From: Streptomyces brevispora
GTDB taxonomy: Bacteria > Actinomycetota > Actinomycetes > Streptomycetales > Streptomycetaceae
NCBI RefSeq assembly: GCF_007829885.1
Contig: NZ_VIWW01000002.1
Span: forward strand, 434,001 to 498,000
Direction: 5' to 3'
Length of the DNA: 64,000 nt
The notes beneath the pieces are model-generated. The model was not told the origin of the DNA. It saw only the letters and a program-made list of their open reading frames with translations, and searched no databases. Shown one piece after another: positions 7,309-15,898 of this stretch. Both the position numbers and the translations under genes were made by a program. Positions within the stretch are counted from its first letter, which is position 1. Each line of letters opens with the position of its first letter.

Positions 7309-8467
7309 GGAGCCCGTGGCCGTCGTCGGCATCGGCCAGACCAAGCACGTCGCCGCCCGCCACGACGTCTCCCTCGCCGGACTCGTCCGCGAGGCCGCCG
7401 TCGCGGCGCTGAAGGACGCCGCGCTGACCTGGGCGGACATCGACGCGGTGGTCATCGGGAAGGCGCCGGACTTCTTCGAGGGCGTGATGATGCCGGAGCT
7501 CTACCTCGCCGACGCCCTCGGCGCGGTCGGCAAACCGATGCTCCGGGTCCACACCGCGGGATCCGTCGGCGGCTCGACCGCACTCGTCGCCGCCAACCTC
7601 GTCGCCGCACGCGTGCACCGGACCGTCCTCACCCTCGCCTTCGAGAAGCAGTCGGAGTCCAACGCGATGTGGGGCCTCTCGCTGCCCATCCCGTTCCAGC
7701 AGCCGCTGCTGGCCGGTGCGGGCGGATTCTTCGCCCCGCATGTGCGCGCCTACATGCGGCGCACCGGCGCACCCGACACCGTCGGCTCCCTCGTCGCCTA
7801 CAAGGACCGGCGCAACGCGCTGAAGAACCCGTACGCGCACATCCACGACCCGGACATCACCCTGGAGAAGGTCCAGTCCGCACCGATGCTCTGGGACCCC
7901 ATCCGCTACTCGGAGACGTGCCCGTCCTCCGACGGCGCCTGCGCGATGATCCTCACCGACCGCACCGGCGCGGACCGCTCACCGCATCCGCCCGCCTGGG
8001 TGCACGGCGGCGCGATGCGCAGCGAACCGACCCTCTTCGCCGGCAAGGACTTCGTCTCGCCGCAGGCCGGCAAGGACTGCGCGGCCGATGTCTACCGGCA
8101 GGCCGGGATCAGCGACCCGCGCCGGGAGATCGACGCCGTCGAGATGTACGTCCCGTTCTCCTGGTACGAGCCGATGTGGCTGGAGAACCTCGGCTTCGCC
8201 GACGAGGGCGAGGGCTGGAAGCTCACCGAGGCCGGAGCCACCGAACTCGACGGCGACCTCCCGGTGAACCCCTCGGGCGGGGTGCTCTCCACCAACCCCA
8301 TCGGCGCCTCCGGAATGATCCGCTTCGCGGAGGCGGCCCTCCAGGTACGGGGACGGGCGGGGGAGCACCAGGTGGACGGCGCGCGGCGGGCGCTGGGTCA
8401 CGCCTACGGCGGCGGGGCGCAGTTCTTCTCGATGTGGCTCGTCGGGGCCGAACCCCCCACCGGCTGA
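7301..8467 (+). CDS. SCP2-thiolase-like protein (Ltp-type), second copy
   Basis: A 388-residue thiolase-superfamily protein opening with PVAVVGIGQTKHVAARHD. The nucleophile region reads VHTAGSVGGSTALVAANL, where the usual cysteine is absent, and the C-terminal VNPSGGVLSTNPIGASG and GHAYGGG loops are well kept. This matches the lipid-transfer/acetyl-CoA-acetyltransferase branch found beside DUF35 genes in actinobacterial sterol and branched-lipid degradation loci. Start: the ATG at 7301 overlaps the end of the preceding gene by 8 bp, with a GAAGGGGAG site just before it. It is the last gene of the operon, followed after 13 bp by a hairpin terminator. With the previous gene it probably forms a hetero-oligomer bound to the DUF35 protein; this is inferred from gene order. 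Confidence 0.82.
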   Translation: MPKEPVAVVGIGQTKHVAARHDVSLAGLVREAAVAALKDAALTWADIDAVVIGKAPDFFEGVMMPELYLADALGAVGKPMLRVHTAGSVGGSTALVAANLVAARVHRTVLTLAFEKQSESNAMWGLSLPIPFQQPLLAGAGGFFAPHVRAYMRRTGAPDTVGSLVAYKDRRNALKNPYAHIHDPDITLEKVQSAPMLWDPIRYSETCPSSDGACAMILTDRTGADRSPHPPAWVHGGAMRSEPTLFAGKDFVSPQAGKDCAADVYRQAGISDPRREIDAVEMYVPFSWYEPMWLENLGFADEGEGWKLTEAGATELDGDLPVNPSGGVLSTNPIGASGMIRFAEAALQVRGRAGEHQVDGARRALGHAYGGGAQFFSMWLVGAEPPTG

Positions 8468-8480
8468 CCGCGGCCCTCCC

Positions 8481-8515
8481 GGACAGGCCGCACCACCGCG
8501 TTCCGCGGCCTGTCC
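8481..8515 (+). terminator. Hairpin terminator of the crotonase-thiolase operon
   Basis: GGACAGGCCGC (8481-8491) pairs perfectly with GCGGCCTGTCC (8505-8515), loop 13 bases, 13 bp after the last thiolase stop. No T-run. Confidence 0.75.
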
Positions 8516-8725
8516 GCCCCGTTCGCGACCGCGGCGGCTCGCTCACCCAACCGCCCTGCCGAGAAAGGAAGTTGAGACGTATACGCCGGGCTCTGCGGGC
8601 CCCGTGCCCGAACCCCGCGCCGCGCGGCCCCGAGGGGCACCCGGGCCAGGAGCGGTGCGAGCCGTGCCGCGGGAGCCGCGCCCGCGTCGCACGCCAACGC
8701 GAGCGACACCGCACAGGTGGGTAGC

Positions 8726-9142
8726 GTGGTGACGGTGACCGCCGAGAGTGATCTTCGAACCCTGCTGAGAGACCTGCGCCCGGAGCTGCACCCCGGCCGC
8801 TACGTCTTCGCGACCGCGCCCGACGGCGTGGTGCCCGCCGGAGCCGCCCCGATCGTCACGGTCGGTGAGGCCGAGGGGCTCACGCTGGTGCTCCCCGAGC
8901 CGGAGGCCGTGGCGGCGGGGCTGAGCCACTCCTTCCCGGCGGGCTGGATCACACTCCGTGTGCACTCGGCTCTGGACGCCGTCGGGCTGACCGCCGCGGT
9001 GTCCCTCGCCCTCACCGACGCGGGGATCAGCTGCAATGTGGTGGCCGGGTTCCACCACGACCACCTCTTCGTCCCGCACGGCAGGGCCGCCGAGGCCGTC
9101 ACGGTACTGAAGGCACTGGCCGCGGAGTCGGGCGCGGGGTGA
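8726..9142 (+). CDS. ACT-domain protein (ACT_3 / DUF2241-like)
   Basis: About 138 residues. The sequence (LRTLLRDLRPELHPGRYVFATAP ... PIVTVGEAEGLTLVLPEPEA ... ITLRVHSALDAVGLTAAVSLALTDAGISCNVVAGFHHDHLFVPHGRAAEAVTVLKAL) is the small stand-alone ACT-like family seen in many bacteria. Its C-terminal half has the beta-alpha-beta ACT fold that usually binds amino acids. The physiological ligand is not known for this family. Several in-frame GTG codons (8717, 8726, 8729, 8735) could start it and no ribosome site is decisive; 8726 was chosen because AGGTGGG precedes it. The preceding 200 bp hold only the terminator of the thiolase operon, so the gene is probably monocistronic. Confidence 0.75.
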   Translation: MVTVTAESDLRTLLRDLRPELHPGRYVFATAPDGVVPAGAAPIVTVGEAEGLTLVLPEPEAVAAGLSHSFPAGWITLRVHSALDAVGLTAAVSLALTDAGISCNVVAGFHHDHLFVPHGRAAEAVTVLKALAAESGAG

Positions 9143-9283
9143 CCGGGGGCCACCGCGTGCCGGGGAACGGCCGCACACCCGCCCGGCGCGGCGGGACGTC
9201 CGGGCGGGGGTGTGTCTCCGGCGCCGTCCGGGCCCCTGCGGGCCCGGCTCCGCGACCTGGGCCCGGCCACGTAACATGTCCGC

Positions 9284-9784
9284 ATGTCCTTCCTCCGCCG
9301 CCGTAGCGCCGCCACACCCGCGGGCCCCGACTTCGACGTCCTGGCCATGGACCCGGGGGACTGGCCCGGCAACCTCGGCGCCGGTCTGCTGCCAGCCCCC
9401 GACGGCAGCTGTCAGGGCGTCTTCCTCCGTTACGACCTGTTCGGGGGCCGCGGCCCCGCGATGATCATCGGCAATCTCCCGGAAGGCTCGCCCGCACGCG
9501 AGACCGAAGAGGGCCAGGTCCCCTTCGAGGTGGCCCAGCTGCTGCTCGCGCTGGAGAACGACGAGCCGGTCGAGGTCACCGGGACCGAGGACATGCCCGT
9601 GATGCAGGGCGACAACCTGCTGATCGTCCGCCGCGTCAAGCTCTCGGAGAGCCGGATCGCCTGCGTCCAGTTCGACCGCAGCGACGGCGTGCTCGTCACC
9701 ATCGCCAGCTGGGACCGCCCGATCACCGACGATCTGTACACCCTCCTGAAGCCGCTGCCCGCGGAGCTCTTCCAGCAGGGCTGA
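9284..9784 (+). CDS. Conserved hypothetical protein, 166 aa
   Basis: I do not recognise a named family. The protein is soluble, acidic (multiple EDDEPVEVTGTEDMP-type stretches), has no signal peptide or membrane segment, and looks like a compact alpha/beta domain preceded by a short basic leader (MSFLRRRSAA). Codon usage is strongly GC at third positions, and the frame is clean over 500 bp, so it is a real gene. The start ATG has no obvious ribosome site; transcription may be leaderless, because a promoter-like region sits directly before it. It stands alone between the ACT-domain gene and the broken fucosidase. Confidence 0.65.
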   Translation: MSFLRRRSAATPAGPDFDVLAMDPGDWPGNLGAGLLPAPDGSCQGVFLRYDLFGGRGPAMIIGNLPEGSPARETEEGQVPFEVAQLLLALENDEPVEVTGTEDMPVMQGDNLLIVRRVKLSESRIACVQFDRSDGVLVTIASWDRPITDDLYTLLKPLPAELFQQG

Positions 9785-9941
9785 GCCGGCCCCGGCAGAG
9801 CCGTCGCGCGGCCCGCGCTGTCCGCTCTGGTGGCGCCACTTCCGTCCACGTACATACGGCCTCCGTCCAAGAGGCCGTTTTGCCATGCGTCTTGCCCGGC
9901 GAGTCCTCCGACCTCTAGCGTCGTTCGGCACGACATCTGGG

Positions 9942-11883
9942 ATGACGCGACGCACCACAGTGAAGACAGCGATCGGCGCAACAGGCGCTCTGGCACTGGG
10001 AGTTCCAGCGCTCTCCGGTACGGCAGCAGCCGTCGGTACCTCCGATGAATCGGTGAAGGTGAGAGGCAAGAAGGAGCTACCGAACCCGGTACTCCACTAC
10101 CTTGCCCCGGCCGCCGACTGGGAGCGCGAATCCCTGCCCATCGGAGGCGGCGCCCTCGGCGCGAGCGTCCATGGCACGCTCGCCACCGAGCGCCTCACCT
10201 TCAACGAGAAGACCCTGTGGACCGGCGGACCCGGATCGGCCGAGGGCTACGACTTCGGGAACTGGACCGCTCCCAGGCCCGACGCTCTCGCCGGCGTCCG
10301 CCGGCGCCTCGACAGCGAGGGCGCCCTCGGCCCCGGCGCGGTGGCCGCCGAACTCGGACAGGCGCGCCGCGGCTACGGCGCCTACCAGGTCTTCGGGGAT
10401 CTGCTGCTCGACGTGCCGGGCGCCCCGGCCGCCCCCGACGCCTCCTACCGCCGCAGTCTGGACCTGAGCACCGCACTCGCGACCGTCGCCTACACCCAGG
10501 GCGGGGCCGCCCACAGCAGGGAGTTCTTCGTCTCCCACCCCGGCGGGGTCATCGGCGGACGGCTCACGGCGGACCGGCCGGGGCGGGTGACCTTCACCCT
10601 GCGCTACACCTCGCCGCGCACCGACTTCACCGCCACCGCCACCGGCGACCGGCTCACCGTACGCGGAGCGCTCAAGGACAACGGGCTCCGCTTCGAGGCC
10701 CAGATCCGGGTCCGCACCAAGGGCGGCACGGTCACCGCCGGCGCCGACGGCAGCCTCGACGTCACCGGCGCCGACAGCGCCTGGTTCTTCCTCGCCGCGG
10801 GCACCGACTACGCGGACACCCATCCGGCCTACCGGGGCGAGGACCCGCACCACAAGGTCACCACAGCCGTCGACGCCGCGGCGGGCGCCACGTACGAACG
10901 CGTCCGCGACACCCACACGACCGACCACCGCACCCTCTTCGACCGGGTGGCACTCGACATCGGCCAGCAACTGCCCGGCCTGCCCACCGACCAGCTGCTC
11001 CACCGACTATCTGCGCTCCACCGCCTACCCGGCGATGAAGGAGGCCGCCGAATTCTGGCTGGCCAATCTGCGCACCGACCCGCGCGACGGGCTCCTCGTC
11101 GTCACCCCGAGCTACTCGCCCGAGCACGGGGACTTCACCGCCGGCGCCGCGATGTCCCAGCAGATCGTCCACGACCTCCTCACCAACACGCTGGAGGCCG
11201 CCCGCACCCTCGGCGACACACCGGCCTTCCGCAGCAGCCTGGAGGTGGCCCTCGACCGGCTCGACCCCGGCCTCCGGACAGGCTCCTGGGGCCAGCTCCA
11301 GGAGTGGAAGGCCGACCGCGACGACCCGGCCGCCGACCACCGTCATGTCTCCCATCTCTTCGGCCTCCACCCCGGCCGGCAGATCGAACCCGGGAGCGAG
11401 TGGGCCGAGGCGGCCAAGGTCTCCCTCGGCGCCCGGGGCGACGGCGGCGCCGGCTGGTCCAAGGCCTGGAAGATCAACTTCTGGGCGCGGCTGTGCGACG
11501 GCGACCACGCCCACAAGATGCTCTCCGAGCAGCTGAAGAACTCCACCCTGCCCAACCTCTGGGACACCCACCCGCCGTTCCAGATCGACGGGAACTTCGG
11601 TGCCGCCTCCGGCATCGCGGAGATGCTGCTGCAGAGCCAGCACGACACCGTCGAGATCCTCCCCGGCCTCCCGGCGAACTGGCCGGACGGCTCCGTGCGC
11701 GGCCTGCGCGCCCGGAGCGGATTCACCGTCGACATCGAATGGGCCGCGCGCAGGGCCCGCCGTGTGGTGATCACGGCGAGCCGCACCCGCGAGGTGACCG
11801 TCCGCGGCACGCTCTTCACGAGCGGCGAGAAGACCTTCAGGGCGCGCGCCGGACGGAGCTACACACTGACCCTCGAGAGCTGA
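9942..11883 (+). pseudogene. GH95 alpha-L-fucosidase, internal deletion and frameshift
   Basis: The N-terminal part (9942 to about 11010) encodes a Tat-type signal (TRRTTVKTAIGATGALALG) and the GH95 N-terminal beta-sandwich, ending at GLPTDQLLHR. The frame then breaks. The C-terminal half continues in another frame from DYLRSTAYPAMKEAAEFW (about 11008) to 11883, with the PSYSPEHG segment that holds the family's acid glutamate and the final VRGLRARSGFTVD domain. Intact GH95 enzymes run to roughly 750-800 residues; about 250 residues carrying the catalytic asparagines and part of the (alpha/alpha)6 barrel are missing. The joint lies at CACCG, which both flanks would share, suggesting a slip between short repeats. 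The 3' end overlaps the convergent geosmin synthase gene by 25 bp. Loss of activity is expected. Confidence 0.85.
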
Positions 11884-14072
11884 GCGAACAGCGAGGTCGC
11901 CCGCGCCGCAGAGGTGCCGAGCCCCGTGGGACCACTCAGGTGCCACGGGGCCGCCGTGCCCCGCCGCAGATCCTCCTCGCGGTAACGCCGGCAGCCCCGG
12001 TGCCAGATCAAGATGCCCGCGATCCAGTGCTTCAGCTCCAGCACATAGCCCGCCAGGATCTCCCGCGCCTCGTCATCCAGACCGAAGTCGTCGTACAGCA
12101 AAGGGAGTTCATGCTCCGCGACATGCAGGAACTGGCGCAGCCGCGACTTCATCAGGTCGTACACGAGCCTCATCCCGGTCGGATAGTCCACCCCGAAGAA
12201 GTTCTGCACCACCAGGACGCCGTTGTGCACCTCACCCTCGTACTCGATCTCCTTCTGGTACGAGAACAGGTCGTTGAGCAGTGCGGCGTAGTCCGCCGCC
12301 GCGTTCTCCAGGGAGCGCAACGGGCCGCTCTCGTAGATCTCCGCAGGCACCTTCCTGCCGTGCCCGAGCCGGCACAGACTCATCGTCAGGTCCGAACCGA
12401 AGGTCATGCGCCGCATCTCGACATAGTCCACCGGGTCGGGAATCCGGCTCTGCGCCTGATTGGCCAGCTCCCACACCCAGCTGGCCGTCATGTCCTCGAT
12501 GCACGTGCGGAAGGCGCGCCGGCCGCTGTCGTCCATCGGCGCCGACGTGCGCTCCCACAGATCGGCCAGCCCGCGCTCCAGCGCGTTGACCGGCTCGGGC
12601 ACCGTCGTCCCGTCCAGCGGCATGAACTGCGACAGACGTGCGTTGGCCGCCTTGGCCCCCGTGAGGTCGCGGGCCCGCCCGTGCACCACCGGGAACCAGT
12701 CGTCACCGTAGGTCCCCCAGGCCAGCCACTGCGAGGACAGGTCGAGCTCGTCCGGGGTGGCGTCGGGGTGGATCCCGGCCGCGCACAGCGGAAGGTCGAT
12801 CGCCAGCAGCCGTTCCTCGTCCCAGATGTGTGAGCCCGGCACCCCCGGCTGTGCCTCCAGGATGCCCATCCGGGACGACCAGCCGACGAGCCGCACCCGG
12901 GCGCCGTTCAGATGCGGACTGAGCGTGGTGCCGAACGGCAGCTCGAAGTCGGGGAGCAGGGACGGGCCGACGTGCTGATAGGGCAGGTGGGTGTGGCTCC
13001 GCAGCCTGGAGGACTCCGACCGTGGAGTGAACCGGATCGACGCGGCCGCCATACCGAACCCCGGTGTCGCCCGGGTGGCCCCTCCGTCGTTCATGTAGCG
13101 GCTGGAGCGCATGTGCCACTCATGGCCGCCGGACTGCCAGTCCTGGAGGCCCTTGACGTACGCCAGGACCGCCGCGGTCTGCGCGGGATCCAGCCCCCTC
13201 TCCGCGCAGAGCGGACCGAGTTCGGTGAGCGCGGTGTTCTCGAACTGCTGGAGCCGTGACGTCAGCAGATCGTTCACCGCGTCGGCGGCCTCCTGCGTGG
13301 AGCAGCCCAGGAAGTGCTCGAGGACCAGCACACCGTTGCTGTTCTCGCCCTCGTCCTCGACCTCACGCTGGTACGAGAAGAGGTCGTTGCGCAGATGAAC
13401 ACTGTCGGAGAAGGCGTCGCGCAGCACGCGCAGCGCCCGCTCACCGGCCACCTCGTCGGGCACCTCGGCGCCGGCCGCGTACTCCACCAGCCCCGCGGAC
13501 CAGGGGGCACCACCCACCTTGCGGCGCATCTCGATGTACTCGACGGGATTCGCGATGCGGCCCTCGTTGATGTTCGAGAGCTCCCACAGCGACTCGTTGA
13601 GCAGGTTCTTCGTCGACTCGGCGAACCGCACCCGCCAGGCGTCGGACATGCCCGGCACGGTCCGCGCCCACAGGTCGGCCAGCCCCGCCTCCACCGGGTT
13701 CGCCGGCTCGGGCGTCGGCGCACCGCGCTCCATCGGCATGAAGGCGGGCAGCCGGTCCAGATACCGCTTGCCGCCCTCGCGGTCCGGGGTGCGCTTGAAA
13801 AGCTCCAGGAAGTGGTCGTCGAAGAAGAAGACCCACACGTACCAGTCGGTCACCAGCGACAACGCCTCGGCCGAGCAGTCGGGGTGGGTGTACGCGCACA
13901 GCAGTGCGTAGTCGTGGGAGTCGAGGTCCTTCTCGTCCCAGATACCCGATCCCTCCAGCATCCCTATGGTCCGCGCCCACACCTTGGTGTGCCGTCGCGC
14001 CTCCTCGACATGAGGATTGAGCCGCGCCGGATACGGAACATAGAAGTCCGGCAGGGTGAAGGGCTGAGCCAT
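11859..14072 (-). CDS. geoA: Geosmin synthase (bifunctional germacradienol/geosmin synthase)
   Basis: A 737-residue two-domain terpene synthase, the expected length for geosmin synthases. The N-terminal domain carries the magnesium motifs DDHFLE (residues 85-90) and NDLFSYQRE (229-237) and converts farnesyl diphosphate to germacradienol. The C-terminal domain (from about residue 370) repeats the fold with the variant GDDWFPV and NDLFSYQKE and finishes geosmin formation by a retro-Prins step. The enzyme is cytoplasmic and makes the earthy volatile of streptomycetes, usually during sporulation. The ATG at 14072 is the natural start (MAQPFTLPDFYVPYPARLNPH). The gene is monocistronic and divergent from an amidase, with a 400-bp intergenic region, and overlaps the dead fucosidase tail-to-tail. 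Confidence 0.97.
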   Translation of the reverse strand: MAQPFTLPDFYVPYPARLNPHVEEARRHTKVWARTIGMLEGSGIWDEKDLDSHDYALLCAYTHPDCSAEALSLVTDWYVWVFFFDDHFLELFKRTPDREGGKRYLDRLPAFMPMERGAPTPEPANPVEAGLADLWARTVPGMSDAWRVRFAESTKNLLNESLWELSNINEGRIANPVEYIEMRRKVGGAPWSAGLVEYAAGAEVPDEVAGERALRVLRDAFSDSVHLRNDLFSYQREVEDEGENSNGVLVLEHFLGCSTQEAADAVNDLLTSRLQQFENTALTELGPLCAERGLDPAQTAAVLAYVKGLQDWQSGGHEWHMRSSRYMNDGGATRATPGFGMAAASIRFTPRSESSRLRSHTHLPYQHVGPSLLPDFELPFGTTLSPHLNGARVRLVGWSSRMGILEAQPGVPGSHIWDEERLLAIDLPLCAAGIHPDATPDELDLSSQWLAWGTYGDDWFPVVHGRARDLTGAKAANARLSQFMPLDGTTVPEPVNALERGLADLWERTSAPMDDSGRRAFRTCIEDMTASWVWELANQAQSRIPDPVDYVEMRRMTFGSDLTMSLCRLGHGRKVPAEIYESGPLRSLENAAADYAALLNDLFSYQKEIEYEGEVHNGVLVVQNFFGVDYPTGMRLVYDLMKSRLRQFLHVAEHELPLLYDDFGLDDEAREILAGYVLELKHWIAGILIWHRGCRRYREEDLRRGTAAPWHLSGPTGLGTSAARATSLFAQLSRVSV

Positions 14073-14475
14073 GTGCGTCCGGCCTTTCCGAGAGCCTCCG
14101 CGTGAGCGTCACGCGGTTCGGTCGTGTCCGCGCGAGCACTACCCTTCGGCCGTTCGGGGCACGCACAACCGCGATTAGTCACACAAGAAATGCGCTCGTT
14201 CGAGGGACGTTCCACTGTTTCGCGGCCGGCTAGGCCGCTCCGTAAAACTCAGGTAACGCGACACCGTCACGAACCCGTCGCCCGTTTTCCTTCGCAGGTC
14301 AGCACCCCTGTCAGTGGTCTGGTCCACTGGCTCGACTCGCGTCCCCCGCACCGCTCTTGACGTGCCAACACCTCAGGTCACAGAGTGTGCGCGCACAACG
14401 GAACAGAGAGATCGGAACACGAACACCTCTCGATACGAGCAGCTCAGCAAACGCACAGCTCCAAGAAGGGTTGTC
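14073..14475. other. Intergenic region with divergent promoters
   Basis: Gene-free 403 bp between geosmin synthase and the amidase. One visible symmetric element is CAGTGG-N6-CCACTG at 14312-14329, a possible operator. No open frame here looks coding. Confidence 0.5.
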
Positions 14476-15807
14476 ATGACGTCCAAGCAGAGGACCGGAC
14501 TCGCGGTCGCGTTCACCACCGTCGGCGCGCTGAGTCTCGCGCTCCTCAGTCCCGCGGCACCGGCCGGCGCGGACGGGGTGCGGCCGGAGTGCCCGCGCGG
14601 CCTCGAATGCGACTGGGTCCCGGCGGCCTACCAGCAGACCGGCGACCCGGCCGACAAGGAGACGTACGGCAACTACGACACCGCGGACCGGCCGCACAGC
14701 AACAAGATCAGATTCATTGTCCTCCACGACACCGAGGAAGACTTCGCCACCACCCTGAAGATCTTCCAGAACCCGCTGAAACAGACCTCGGCCCACTACG
14801 TGGTGCGCTCCGGCGACGGCCACGTCACCCAGATGGTGAAGAACAAGGACATCGCCTGGCAGGCCGGGAACTGGTACCTCAACTCCAACTCCGTCGGCAT
14901 CGAGCAGGAGGGCGTCGCCGTCGACGGCGCCAAGTGGTACACCCCCGAGATGTACCGCTCGACGGCCGCACTGGTGCGCTACCTCGCCGCCAAGTACGAC
15001 ATCCCGCTCGACCGCCAGCACATCATCGGCCACGACGGAGTGCCGCCCACCAGCGCCGGCGGAGCAGCGGGCATGCACTGGGACCCGGGCACCTACTGGG
15101 ACTGGAACCGCTTCATGGCGCTGCTCGGCAAGCCCACCGTGCCGACCGCCCGCACGAGCAGCGAACTCATCACCGTCAGCCCGCGGTTCAAGGACAACAA
15201 GCAGGCCTTCCGCGACTGCGAGAAGGGCGTCGATCTGCCCGTACAGGGCTCCAGCGCCGTTCCGCTCCACACGGAGCCCGCCACCGACGCACCGCTCTTC
15301 TCCGACCCGGGGCTGCACGCGGACGGTTCGCCCGGCACCAACTGCGCCGCCGACTGGGGCAGCAAGATCGGCGCCACCCAGCAGGCCGTCGTCGCCGGCC
15401 ACGCGCCCGGCTGGACGGCGATCTGGTGGGCCGGCCGGAAGGCCTGGTTCGAGACCCCGGCCCGGACCCGCACCACCACCCCCACCGCCGGCTACGTCGT
15501 GAGGCCGAAGGCGGGCAGGGCCGAGGTGCCGGTGTACGGCGTTGCGTACCCGGAGAAGTCCGAGTACCCCGCAGGCTTCGCGGACCAGCGGGTGGGCACA
15601 CCGCTCCAGTACACGATCAAGGCGGGCCAGTCCTACCCCGGCGGCGGCGAAGCCCCCACCGGCTTCTTCTACGCCCCGACGATCGATGCCTCGTACCCGC
15701 TGGACCACTCGTTCTTCCGGGGCAAGGAGAAGTACGTGACGGTCCAGATCGGCCACCGCATCGCCTTCGTGAAGGCCGCAGACGTGGACATCGTGCGCGC
15801 GCACTGA
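14476..15807 (+). CDS. Secreted N-acetylmuramoyl-L-alanine amidase (Amidase_2)
   Basis: A 443-residue exported zinc amidase. Residues 1-33 form a Sec signal (MTSKQRTGLAVAF, hydrophobic core, PAAPAGADG). The Amidase_2 domain spans about residues 75-215. The zinc ligands can be assigned to the histidine in FIVLHDTEE, the histidine in GMHWDPGTYW and the aspartate in WDPG; a HIIGHDGV loop lies between. The C-terminal 200 residues form cysteine-containing repeats of an SH3-like or wall-binding type. It cleaves the amide between N-acetylmuramic acid and the stem peptide in the cell wall. The ATG at 14476 has AAGAAGGG six bases upstream; longer in-frame starts lack a signal peptide. A hairpin follows the stop, so the gene is likely monocistronic. 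Confidence 0.87.
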   Translation: MTSKQRTGLAVAFTTVGALSLALLSPAAPAGADGVRPECPRGLECDWVPAAYQQTGDPADKETYGNYDTADRPHSNKIRFIVLHDTEEDFATTLKIFQNPLKQTSAHYVVRSGDGHVTQMVKNKDIAWQAGNWYLNSNSVGIEQEGVAVDGAKWYTPEMYRSTAALVRYLAAKYDIPLDRQHIIGHDGVPPTSAGGAAGMHWDPGTYWDWNRFMALLGKPTVPTARTSSELITVSPRFKDNKQAFRDCEKGVDLPVQGSSAVPLHTEPATDAPLFSDPGLHADGSPGTNCAADWGSKIGATQQAVVAGHAPGWTAIWWAGRKAWFETPARTRTTTPTAGYVVRPKAGRAEVPVYGVAYPEKSEYPAGFADQRVGTPLQYTIKAGQSYPGGGEAPTGFFYAPTIDASYPLDHSFFRGKEKYVTVQIGHRIAFVKAADVDIVRAH

Positions 15808-15841
15808 GGACGCGCCCGTCCGGCGGCGGGCGCACCGAAGC

Positions 15842-15881
15842 GCGCTGCGGGCCCGGTGTGTCGGCACCGGACCCGCAGCGC
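15842..15881. terminator. Long hairpin between convergent genes
   Basis: A 17-bp stem (15842-15858 with 15865-15881) with one mismatch, between the amidase and the convergent phosphotransferase. It can serve both. Confidence 0.75.
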
Positions 15882-15898
15882 GCACCCCCGACGGAAGG

